A stretch of DNA of 49,886 nucleotides from Rikenellaceae bacterium. GTDB lineage: Bacteria; Bacteroidota; Bacteroidia; Bacteroidales; Rikenellaceae. The notes beneath the pieces are model-generated. The model was given only the letters and a program-made list of their open reading frames with translations. It was not told the DNA's origin and did not search any database. Positions 32,045 through 39,341 of the stretch are shown in pieces. Both the position numbers and the translations under genes were made by a program. Numbering within the stretch: position 1 is the first letter of the stretch; every line of letters starts with the position of its first letter. The DNA is taken from assembly GCA_015060015.1 (NCBI GenBank), contig SUZG01000012.1, positions 1 to 49,886 of the forward strand. The letters are read 5' to 3'.

Positions 32045-32578
32045 CTACTCCTCAGCAGCAACCTCTTCTGCAACCTCCTCGGTCTGCTCTGCAGCAGCCT
32101 CAGCGGCAGCAGCCTCGGCAGCGGCCTTCTTCTCTGCGATTGCAGCAGCACGATCCTCCTTAACCTTGGTCTCGGCAGCCAAAGCAGCCTTCTCGGCAGA
32201 CTTTGCATCAGCGGCGAGCTTGTTTACCTTAGCGGCAATCTTGCTCTCCTTCTCACCGAGCCACTTGTTGAACTTTGCCTCAGCGTCACTCTCAGAGAAT
32301 GCACCCTTGGCTACACCGCCCAACAAATGCTTCTTGTATAATACACCCTTGTACGAGAGAATAGCTCGACAAGTATCGGTAGGTTGTGCGCCCTTGAGTA
32401 ACCAATCCAAAGCTCTCTCGAACTTCAAATCAATTGTAGCAGGATTAGTGTTGGGGTTATAAGTACCCAACTTCTCGATAAATCTACCATCTCGTGGCGC
32501 TCTGCTATCTGCGGCAACGATGTGATAAAAAGGAGCACCCTTCTTACCGTGACGTGCCAAACGAATTTTAACAGCCAT
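32045..32578 (-). CDS. rpsP: 30S ribosomal protein S16 with Ala/Glu tail
   Basis: S16 helps fold the 16S 5' domain. The first ~80 residues are the ribosomal domain ([20 protein letters not shown], then [13 protein letters not shown], and [16 protein letters not shown]). The remaining ~95 residues form a Lys/Ala then Ala/Glu-rich helical tail, making 177 aa against about 80 in E. coli. Such tails are usual in Bacteroidetes S16. A perfect promoter at 32641-32671 lies 63 bp upstream. It is the first gene of rpsP-rimM. Confidence 0.96.
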   Translation of the reverse strand: MAVKIRLARHGKKGAPFYHIVAADSRAPRDGRFIEKLGTYNPNTNPATIDLKFERALDWLLKGAQPTDTCRAILSYKGVLYKKHLLGGVAKGAFSESDAEAKFNKWLGEKESKIAAKVNKLAADAKSAEKAALAAETKVKEDRAAAIAEKKAAAEAAAAEAAAEQTEEVAEEVAAEE

Positions 32579-32640
32579 TTGCTATAAAATTTTATTAGTT
32601 AATATTAAACGCATCCCTACACTTTCGGGGATTTCGGTCG

Positions 32641-32671
32641 CAAAGATACTTTATATAATTGAAAATGCAAA
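32641..32671 (-). promoter_or_regulatory. Promoter of rpsP
   Basis: On the minus strand TTTG (32671-32668), 19 bp, TATCTTTG (32648-32641), both perfect. The leader is about 57 nt. Confidence 0.75.
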
Positions 32672-32784
32672 ATTAAGAGATAAAAAAACATCTCTTTTCC
32701 TCCTTCGCACCTCGGCAATTCAAACAAATTTGATTGCTCTCGGTTTGGCGTCGGTTCAAAATTAAGAGATAAAAAATATCTCAT

Positions 32785-32949
32785 CTACTGCTGTTTCTGC
32801 GATTTATTCTTCAAACGTATGCCAAAGACAAGTCCGATGTTGCACATCATTAAAACGACACCAGCAATAAGGCAGATGTCAATCTTACACAGCACTCCTA
32901 TAAGTGCCAGAAGTACAGAGGCAATGATGCCGATGATTGGTAGTTTCAT
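32785..32949 (-). CDS. Two-helix membrane mini-protein (54 aa)
   Basis: This 54-residue protein reads MKLPIIGIIASVLL at the start and LKNKSQKQQ at the end. Two hydrophobic stretches, ~3-20 and ~25-44, flank a short KID hinge. A basic tail follows, expected on the cytoplasmic side. I do not recognise a family. It sits alone in the 516-bp gap between rpsP and the esterase-like gene. The rest of that gap holds two copies of AAAATTAAGAGAT (from ~32669 and ~32757), each able to form a small AGAT/ATCT hairpin. A perfect start, stop and hydropathy pattern support it, but function is unknown. Confidence 0.55.
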   Translation of the reverse strand: MKLPIIGIIASVLLALIGVLCKIDICLIAGVVLMMCNIGLVFGIRLKNKSQKQQ

Positions 32950-33094
32950 GGTTGGTAATAGATAGTTAAATAGTTAATACATTTGTCGCAATTGTTGTTG
33001 CACTCAAAAAGTGTATGACAAAAACACGGAATCAGGAGGGTCGTTCCAAATAATTTGTTAAATTTGTCTATGATATTTAGGGGCAGATATTGTT

Positions 33095-34183
33095 ATGAGA
33101 TTTCGTTTTGGATTTATTCTGTTTGTTGTACTATGCATGCTATCCTGTAATGACACTCGTCGTCGGGTGGACTGGCATGATATAGGGTCTTATTTTGTTG
33201 TGCCGGAACAGTGGCAGGATGATATGGGAGAGTTTCGTCCCGTTATGGTGATGAATAGTGGCGATACGGTAAATACCGCCGAGCAATGGTACAACCGCCG
33301 AGAGGAGATAAAGGAGTTGTGGCACGCCTCGATGGGGCAGTGGCCCGATATTCTGGTAGGTCAGAGTTTGGTTCGCCTCGACTCTGTGCTGGTGGAGCAG
33401 GATATTACACGATATAAGATACGGCTAAGATGGACTCCGAATGAGGAGACCGAAGGCTTTCTGCTGATTCCCGACGGAGAAAAGCCCATGCCGGCTGTCA
33501 TAACGCTGTTTTACGAGCCGGAAACAGCCGTCGGGTTGGGCTCTAAACCAAATAGAGATTTTGCCATACAACTGGCACGACGTGGTTTCGTAACATTGTC
33601 ATTAGGAACAACTGAAACTACAAAAACCCAAACATACTCAATACGTTATCCCGAAAAGGGCAGAGAGGTAGTTGAGCCATTGTCAATGTTGGCCTATGCT
33701 GCGGCTAATGCTTATGAGGCGTTAGCATTGGAACCTCTTGTTGATGCTGATCGTATAGGTGTTATGGGACATTCGTATGGCGGAAAATGGGCAATGTTTG
33801 CATCGTGTCTTTATGACAAATTTGCTTGTGCTGCGTGGGGAGACCCCGGTATTGTCTTTGCCGAGAATAAAGGTGGGATGGTGAACTATTGGGAGCCGTG
33901 GTATCTGGGCTCGTTGGGTACTTACGAGAAAATGAGGTCTATGGGGCACGATTTGCACGAATTGCATACACTCATGGCTCCGCGACCATTTTTTGTGTCG
34001 GGAGGATATAGCGATGAGCCCTCGCAATGGCGAGCATTGAATCATTCGGTGGAGGTAAATCGTCTGCTCGGTTATGAGAAACGTGTCGGAATGTCCAATA
34101 GAGAACTGCACGAACCCGATGCGGAAGCAAACGAGGTAGTGTATAAATTTTTTGAGTATTTTTTAATGGAGGACTCTGACTGA
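33095..34183 (+). CDS. Alpha/beta-hydrolase lipoprotein, esterase-like
   Basis: This 362-aa protein starts with a lipoprotein signal (GFILFVVLCMLSC, Cys18) and would be surface- or periplasm-anchored. The hydrolase fold has the nucleophile elbow GHSYGGK (Ser227), an APRPFFVSGGYSDE stretch typical of the strand before the catalytic acid, and a late His in RELHEP. The pattern resembles carbohydrate esterases of the CE15 or acetyl-xylan type, where the elbow is GxSxxGK. The family call is tentative, and no polysaccharide-utilisation locus is nearby. It ends 1 bp before the convergent lysC stop. Confidence 0.72.
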   Translation: MRFRFGFILFVVLCMLSCNDTRRRVDWHDIGSYFVVPEQWQDDMGEFRPVMVMNSGDTVNTAEQWYNRREEIKELWHASMGQWPDILVGQSLVRLDSVLVEQDITRYKIRLRWTPNEETEGFLLIPDGEKPMPAVITLFYEPETAVGLGSKPNRDFAIQLARRGFVTLSLGTTETTKTQTYSIRYPEKGREVVEPLSMLAYAAANAYEALALEPLVDADRIGVMGHSYGGKWAMFASCLYDKFACAAWGDPGIVFAENKGGMVNYWEPWYLGSLGTYEKMRSMGHDLHELHTLMAPRPFFVSGGYSDEPSQWRALNHSVEVNRLLGYEKRVGMSNRELHEPDAEANEVVYKFFEYFLMEDSD

Positions 34184-34184
34184 A

Positions 34185-35453
34185 CTATTTCGAAAAATCC
34201 TCTTCACGCATCACTACACGCACCGATTCGGGGTTTACCTGACGCACGATATGTCGGCGGCCCTTGATGTAGCGGGCATATACCTCGTCGGTGTAGTTGC
34301 GGATAGTGAGCAGGCTTACATTGTCGTGCTTCTCAACCTGAAAGCCCTCCTCTTCCAGAGCCTTGATTAGCTCGTCGATATGCCACGAAGAATCTACGCA
34401 CAGACCTAAATCGACAGCCGAGTTGTGGATAAGGTGAGTCTTTATGCGGAAGCGGTCAAGCAACGAGAATATCACGCCGAACTGCTCCTCCATAACAAAC
34501 GAGAAGTCGCGGGAACGGATAATCATAAAAACCTGGTCACGCTTGTAAATCATAATAGGCAACTTGACGCGTTCTGCCTCGCCGCTGATGACCGTGCCGG
34601 GCTTTGTCTTGTCGCCAAACGGACGCACATAAAGCGGGATATTCTTGTTCTGCAACGGCTTGATGGTCTTGGGGTGGATAATCTGTGCACCGCTATATGC
34701 CAACTCAATGGTATCCAGATAGTTCAGCGAGTCAATCTTCACAGCATCGTCAAAAATCTTCGGGTCGGCATTCAATACGCCGTCCACATCCTTCCACACC
34801 GACATCGACTCGGCATCGAGGATGTTGGCCACAACGGCAGCCGAGTAGTCGGAGCCCTCGCGTCCGAGTGTTGTGGTTGTGCCGTCGGGTGCAGCACCAA
34901 TAAATCCCTGACCCACGAAAACTCCCACGCCTGTATTCTCCAACGCAGCACGCAGACGCAACTTTGAGGCCTTGATATCGACATTGGCGTCCTTGTGTCG
35001 CTGCGATGTGACGAATGTTGTACGCATATCAATCCAGCGATTGCGAGTGCCTATGTGGTTGAGGTATTTCGAGATGATAGTGGTGGAGATCAACTCTCCG
35101 AAGGCTACAATCGTATCGTACCACAGCTCGGCGTCCGACTGACGATAGGTAATGTCGTTTATGATATTTCGCAACTGCCCGAAGAGCAACGTCACCTCGT
35201 TAATCTCGGTTGGCTCGCCCCAGAGGTCATTGATAATCTCGGCGTGGTAGGCCTGAATCTGGCGTATCTCCGCGTTGGCCTCCTCTTTGCGAGAGGTCTG
35301 CATATATGAAAATACGCGTTCAAGGGCATTCGTCGTCTTGCCCATAGCCGATACAATGATGAAGAGATTCTCCTCGCCCTCGACAATGCGAGAGAGGTTT
35401 CTCACGCCGTCGGCATTACGCACCGAGGCTCCTCCGAATTTATAGACTTTCAT
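34185..35453 (-). CDS. lysC: Aspartate kinase
   Basis: Aspartokinase phosphorylates aspartate, the first step to lysine, DAP, threonine and methionine. The 422-aa product has the amino-acid-kinase domain, with KFGGASV at the N-terminus, a GFIGAAPDGTTTTLGREGSDYSA substrate/ATP region, and IIHPKTIKPLQ. Two ACT-like domains in the last ~130 residues would bind a feedback inhibitor, probably lysine. It is a monofunctional enzyme without a homoserine dehydrogenase. It is divergent from dapD in the same pathway. A -7 box lies at 35476-35483. Confidence 0.93.
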   Translation of the reverse strand: MKVYKFGGASVRNADGVRNLSRIVEGEENLFIIVSAMGKTTNALERVFSYMQTSRKEEANAEIRQIQAYHAEIINDLWGEPTEINEVTLLFGQLRNIINDITYRQSDAELWYDTIVAFGELISTTIISKYLNHIGTRNRWIDMRTTFVTSQRHKDANVDIKASKLRLRAALENTGVGVFVGQGFIGAAPDGTTTTLGREGSDYSAAVVANILDAESMSVWKDVDGVLNADPKIFDDAVKIDSLNYLDTIELAYSGAQIIHPKTIKPLQNKNIPLYVRPFGDKTKPGTVISGEAERVKLPIMIYKRDQVFMIIRSRDFSFVMEEQFGVIFSLLDRFRIKTHLIHNSAVDLGLCVDSSWHIDELIKALEEEGFQVEKHDNVSLLTIRNYTDEVYARYIKGRRHIVRQVNPESVRVVMREEDFSK

Positions 35454-35475
35454 AGTAACCTAACTTTGTTAGTTG

Positions 35476-35483
35476 CAAAGGTA
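35476..35483 (-). promoter_or_regulatory. -7 box of lysC
   Basis: TACCTTTG on the minus strand, 22 nt before the lysC ATG. A weaker TAACTTTA at 35527-35534 (plus) may serve dapD; no -33 box is evident for either. Confidence 0.55.
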
Positions 35484-35563
35484 TTAAATTTTGACTTTTT
35501 ACAGATATTTTTGCCATATTTTTTCGTAACTTTACCCCATAAAACGAAATAAAACGAATAATT

Positions 35564-36391
35564 ATGTACGAGAAATATAAATCAATCATAGAGCAGGCGT
35601 GGGAGCAACGGGAGATGCTCGCTGACGCCGTAGTAAAAGATGCTATCCGCGAGGTTGTGGAGGCTGTTGATAAAGGTAAGCTGCGTACTGCCGAGCCTGT
35701 TGATTTGGAGAAGAGTGAGTGGCAGGTGAATGAGTGGGTCAAGAAGGCGATAATTATGTACTTCCCCATTCAGGAGATGCGTACGATGCGAGGTGGCGAG
35801 CTGGAGTGGTACGATAAGATGGAGTTGAAGCACGACTACGAGAAGCTTGGCGTGAGAGTCGTTCCGCAGGCCGTAGCTCGTTATGGTGCATATATCGCCC
35901 CGGGAGCTATCCTTATGCCGTCGTATGTCAATATCGGAGCCTATGTCGATACGGGAACGATGGTCGATACCTGGGCTACGGTGGGCTCGTGTGCCCAGAT
36001 TGGCAAGAGTGTGCATTTGAGTGGCGGTGTAGGTATCGGTGGCGTGTTGGAGCCTGTGCAGGCGGCACCCGTTATCATCGAGGATAACTGCTTCATCGGT
36101 TCGCGTGCCATCGTTGTTGAGGGTGCTCACATCTGCCGCGAGTCGGTTCTCGGCTCAAATACGGTTATCACCGGCTCAACACATATCATAGATGTTACGG
36201 GCGAGGAGCCTGTGGAGTATCGTGGCTATGTTCCACCTCGTTCGGTGGTTATCCCCGGCACCTATACCAAGAAGTTCCCTGCGGGAGAGTATGGCGTGTC
36301 GTGTGCATTGATTATCGGTCGCCGTAAGGAGTCAACCGACAAGAAGACCTCGCTGAATGATGCATTGCGTGACTTTGGCGTGAGTGTATAA
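35564..36391 (+). CDS. dapD: Tetrahydrodipicolinate N-succinyltransferase
   Basis: DapD adds succinyl-CoA to tetrahydrodipicolinate on the route to DAP and lysine, needed for peptidoglycan. The 275-aa product has an N-terminal helical domain and a left-handed beta-helix of hexapeptide repeats from about residue 105, for example GAYIAPGAILMPSYVNIGAYVD and IEDNCFIGSRAIVVEGAHI. The C-terminal TYTKKFPAGEYGVSCALIIG is typical of the family. It is divergent from lysC. The succinylase branch is implied rather than the direct DAP dehydrogenase or DapL branch. Confidence 0.93.
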   Translation: MYEKYKSIIEQAWEQREMLADAVVKDAIREVVEAVDKGKLRTAEPVDLEKSEWQVNEWVKKAIIMYFPIQEMRTMRGGELEWYDKMELKHDYEKLGVRVVPQAVARYGAYIAPGAILMPSYVNIGAYVDTGTMVDTWATVGSCAQIGKSVHLSGGVGIGGVLEPVQAAPVIIEDNCFIGSRAIVVEGAHICRESVLGSNTVITGSTHIIDVTGEEPVEYRGYVPPRSVVIPGTYTKKFPAGEYGVSCALIIGRRKESTDKKTSLNDALRDFGVSV

Positions 36392-36447
36392 AGTTCAGCG
36401 TGAGAGTGTAATTATAGTGGGTGTATAAAAAAGACTCGCAAAAGAAG

Positions 36448-37038
36448 ATGACTCGCAGAAAAAATATCAAACCGAGCTGTAAGCCGCAACCACCCCAGCA
36501 TCGCCCGTATCGGGTGTTGGAGAGTGAGTATCTGGCTCACGAGGCGTGGTTTACCCCTCGCCGTGAGAGGGTGGAGTTGCCCACCGGAGCCATCGTTCCG
36601 GCGTGGTATGTCTTTGAATTTCCCGACTGGGTGAATGTTATCGCACTGACAAAAGACGATAAGTTTGTCTTTATCAGCCAATATCGTCACGGCCTGGGCG
36701 AGACGCGTTATGAGTTGGTGGCGGGTTGTCGCGAGGAGGGTGAGACAGCCGAGGAGAGTGCCCGCCGCGAGTTGTTGGAGGAGACCGGCTATGGCGGTGG
36801 TCGCTGGGAGCAGTTTATGGTAACATCGGCAAATCCCTCTAATCATAACAACAGAGTCTATACCTTCCTTGCTGTGGGTGTTGAGAAACAGGATGAGCAG
36901 CATACCGAGGCGGGCGAGGATATCGATGTGCATCTCTTTACGCGTGAGGAGGTTGAGGCATTGCTCGCCGATGATGAGATTATGCAGTGCCTGCACGCCG
37001 CACCACTCTGGAAATATATGCTGCGGAATCCATTCTGA
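36448..37038 (+). CDS. Nudix hydrolase (ADP-ribose pyrophosphatase-like)
   Basis: This 196-aa enzyme should hydrolyse a nucleoside diphosphate linked to another group. The Nudix box is complete: G-CREEGETAEESARRELLEETGYGG, with the catalytic REx2EE core. The N-terminal region (YRVLESEYLAHEAWFTPRRERVEL) resembles ADP-ribose pyrophosphatases. I prefer the ATG at 36448; an in-frame GTG at 36421 would add nine basic residues. The TGA stop is 1 bp before the birA ATG, so the two genes form a short operon. Confidence 0.85.
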   Translation: MTRRKNIKPSCKPQPPQHRPYRVLESEYLAHEAWFTPRRERVELPTGAIVPAWYVFEFPDWVNVIALTKDDKFVFISQYRHGLGETRYELVAGCREEGETAEESARRELLEETGYGGGRWEQFMVTSANPSNHNNRVYTFLAVGVEKQDEQHTEAGEDIDVHLFTREEVEALLADDEIMQCLHAAPLWKYMLRNPF

Positions 37039-37039
37039 T

Positions 37040-37765
37040 ATGATATATCATTTCGACATACTCTCATCAACCAACGATGAGGCCTTTGACCCACGCTATG
37101 GCGAGGGCGATGTCGTGTGGGCCGGGCAGCAGACCGCAGGTCGTGGCCAGCGAGGGCATAAGTGGTTGGGCGGCGAGGGCGAAAATCTGATGTTTACGGC
37201 CATTTTTGAGCCTCGTTTTCTGCCACCTGTGCGTCAGTTCCTCTTTTCGGAGGCGGTGGCGTTGGCTATAGTTGATGCTATGCGAGAGTGGGGTATCGAG
37301 GCGAAGATTAAGTGGACAAACGATATATATGTCGGTGATAGCAAGCTGGCGGGCATCCTTATTGAGCATCGTCTTGTGCGTGGCGAACTGGCTCGTTCCA
37401 TCGCGGGCATTGGTCTGAATGTCAATCAGACAGTGTTTGACGACAGCCTTCCAAACCCTGTGTCGATGGCTCAAATCTCGGGGCGACAGTTCGATTGCCG
37501 TGAGGTGTTGGATAGTGTGGCTGAAAAGTTGCAGCAACGATATATGCAGCTGCGACAGGGCGAGGCTGGTGCCTTGCAGGAGGAGTATCACAATACGCTG
37601 TATCGTCTTGATGAGCAGCATTGGTTTGCATTGCCCGACGGCAATAGTTTTCGTGGTACGATACGAGGTGTCGAGGCTTCGGGTGCATTGCTCGTAGAGA
37701 AAGAAGAGGGTACTGTTGGCTCATATATGTTCAAAGAGATTGAATTTGTGCTGAAAAACCGATAA
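37040..37765 (+). CDS. birA: Biotin--protein ligase (BirA without HTH)
   Basis: BirA activates biotin with ATP and attaches it to the biotin carboxyl carrier protein. The 241-aa product is catalytic only: SSTNDEA at the N-terminus, the biotinyl-AMP loop GQQTAGRGQRGHKW, then IKWTNDIYVGDSKLAGIL with the conserved KWTNDI and KxAGIL motifs. A small C-terminal SH3-like domain follows. It lacks the N-terminal winged helix of the E. coli protein, so it is not a repressor. The upstream start at 36869 on the same frame is inside the Nudix gene and is rejected. Confidence 0.93.
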   Translation: MIYHFDILSSTNDEAFDPRYGEGDVVWAGQQTAGRGQRGHKWLGGEGENLMFTAIFEPRFLPPVRQFLFSEAVALAIVDAMREWGIEAKIKWTNDIYVGDSKLAGILIEHRLVRGELARSIAGIGLNVNQTVFDDSLPNPVSMAQISGRQFDCREVLDSVAEKLQQRYMQLRQGEAGALQEEYHNTLYRLDEQHWFALPDGNSFRGTIRGVEASGALLVEKEEGTVGSYMFKEIEFVLKNR

Positions 37766-37770
37766 ACTAT

Positions 37771-37801
37771 ATTGCGGATTACAAAATAAACATTATCTTT
37801 G
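37771..37801 (+). promoter_or_regulatory. Promoter of gcvH-mdh
   Basis: ATTG (37771-37774), 19 bp, TATCTTTG (37794-37801). It predicts a ~105-nt leader before gcvH. Confidence 0.6.
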
Positions 37802-37910
37802 TAAGGATATATTGGCGGTGCTGTATTTGTGGTCGTCAATAGTGTGCTGAAAGCCGACAGTGGCAAAGAGAGAATAAAGCGAGACAAACAATTTATAAAA
37901 ACACAATATT

Positions 37911-38288
37911 ATGAACGTTCCTTCTAATTTGAAGTACTCGAACGACCACGAGTGGTGTCGTGTCGAGGGTGAGTTTGCCTATATTGGCATTACCGATTTT
38001 GCACAGAGCCAGTTGGGTGATATCGTATTTGTTGATGTCCCAACCGTCGGCGAGACTTTGGCTGCAGGTGAGGTTTTCGGCTCTATCGAGGCTGTTAAGA
38101 CCGTTAGCGAGGCTTTTATTCCTGTAGGCGGTGAGGTTGTTGAGTTCAACGACGCTATTGACGCTGATCCTTCATTGGTAAACTCTGACCCTTATGGCGA
38201 GGGCTGGATGATTAAGGTTAAGATGAGCAATCCTGCGGAGTATGATGACCTGCTCACAGCAGAGGCTTATGCAGAGCTTATTGGATAA
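37911..38288 (+). CDS. gcvH: Glycine cleavage system H protein
   Basis: GcvH carries the lipoyl arm that shuttles the aminomethyl group between GcvP and GcvT. The 125-aa product has the lipoyl lysine Lys63 in [13 protein letters not shown] and the family N-terminus LKYSNDHEW. Length is normal. No gcvP or gcvT is in the window. It begins a likely two-gene unit with mdh, 37 bp on. A spare role as a lipoate donor has been shown for H proteins elsewhere; that is not evidence here. Confidence 0.95.
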   Translation: MNVPSNLKYSNDHEWCRVEGEFAYIGITDFAQSQLGDIVFVDVPTVGETLAAGEVFGSIEAVKTVSEAFIPVGGEVVEFNDAIDADPSLVNSDPYGEGWMIKVKMSNPAEYDDLLTAEAYAELIG

Positions 38289-38325
38289 TCACAATTAAAA
38301 AACAATAAAATTAAAAGAGAAAATT

Positions 38326-39267
38326 ATGTCAAAAGTAACTGTTATCGGTGCCGGTATGGTTGGTGCAACTTGTGCTAACGTGTTGGCAATGCGTAATGTG
38401 GCTGATGAGATTGTCCTCATTGATATTAAGGAGGGTTTGTCAGAGGGTAAGATGCTTGATATGTATCAGGCTTCGGCTACAACCGACTCAAAGAGCAAGC
38501 TCGTGGGTTGCACAAACGATTATAAGAAGACTGCTAATTCAGATGTTATTGTTGTAACATCAGGTATTCCTCGTAAGCCGGGTATGACTCGTGAGGAGTT
38601 GATTGGCACTAACGCCAATATCGTTAAGAGTGTAGTATCACAGGCGTTGGCTCACTCGCCTCGTGCTATCTTTATCATCGTATCTAACCCTATGGATACA
38701 ATGGCATACCTCACTTTGAAATCGACAGGTCTTCACAAGAACCGCGTAATCGGTATGGGTGGTGCTTTGGATTCATCACGCTTCCGTTGCTACTTGGCAA
38801 AGGCTGCTAACGCAAATATCCACGATATCGAGGGTATGGTTATCGGTGGCCACGGCGATACTACTATGATTCCTTTGACTTCAAAGGCTACTATCAAGGG
38901 TGTTCCCGCATCGCAGTTCCTCTCAAAGAAGAAGCTTGCACAGGTTGCTGCCGACACAATGGTAGGTGGTGCTACTTTGACAGGCCTTCTCGGTACATCG
39001 GCTTGGTATGCTCCCGGTGCAGCTGCTGCATCAATGGTTGAGGCTATCCTGGGTGACCAGAAGCGTATGATTCCTTGCGGTTGCTACCTTGAGGGTGAGT
39101 ATGGCCAGCAGGATATTATGATTGGCGTTCCCGCTATCATCGGTCGCAAGGGTATTGAGAAGATTGTTAAGGTTGAGCTTACCAAGGAGGAGCAGGAGAA
39201 GTTTGAGGCTTCGGCTGCTGCTGTTCGTAAGGTTAATCAGATTCTTTACGATACAAAGGCTATCTAA
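38326..39267 (+). CDS. mdh: Malate dehydrogenase
   Basis: This NAD-dependent enzyme interconverts malate and oxaloacetate. The 313-aa product shows the dinucleotide loop VIGAGMVGAT, the substrate loop SGIPRKPGMTRE with the arginine pair used for malate, NPMDTM, and the catalytic HGD of GGHGDTTMIP. It belongs to the LDH-like MDH group, as is usual in Bacteroidetes, where mdh takes part in the reductive (fumarate/succinate) branch. The codons are strongly biased, suggesting high expression. A terminator follows at 39286-39320. Confidence 0.95.
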   Translation: MSKVTVIGAGMVGATCANVLAMRNVADEIVLIDIKEGLSEGKMLDMYQASATTDSKSKLVGCTNDYKKTANSDVIVVTSGIPRKPGMTREELIGTNANIVKSVVSQALAHSPRAIFIIVSNPMDTMAYLTLKSTGLHKNRVIGMGGALDSSRFRCYLAKAANANIHDIEGMVIGGHGDTTMIPLTSKATIKGVPASQFLSKKKLAQVAADTMVGGATLTGLLGTSAWYAPGAAAASMVEAILGDQKRMIPCGCYLEGEYGQQDIMIGVPAIIGRKGIEKIVKVELTKEEQEKFEASAAAVRKVNQILYDTKAI

Positions 39268-39285
39268 TAATCATATCAGCATAAA

Positions 39286-39320
39286 AAGAAGGGCTTCGGT
39301 TTTGCCGAGGCCCTTCTCTT
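39286..39320. terminator. Terminator between mdh and the CotH gene
   Basis: AGAAGGGCTTCGG and CCGAGGCCCTTCT pair around TTTTG, then CTTTTTC. A strong stem between convergent genes. Confidence 0.85.
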
Positions 39321-39341
39321 TTTCGATTACTTTGTTGTCTG

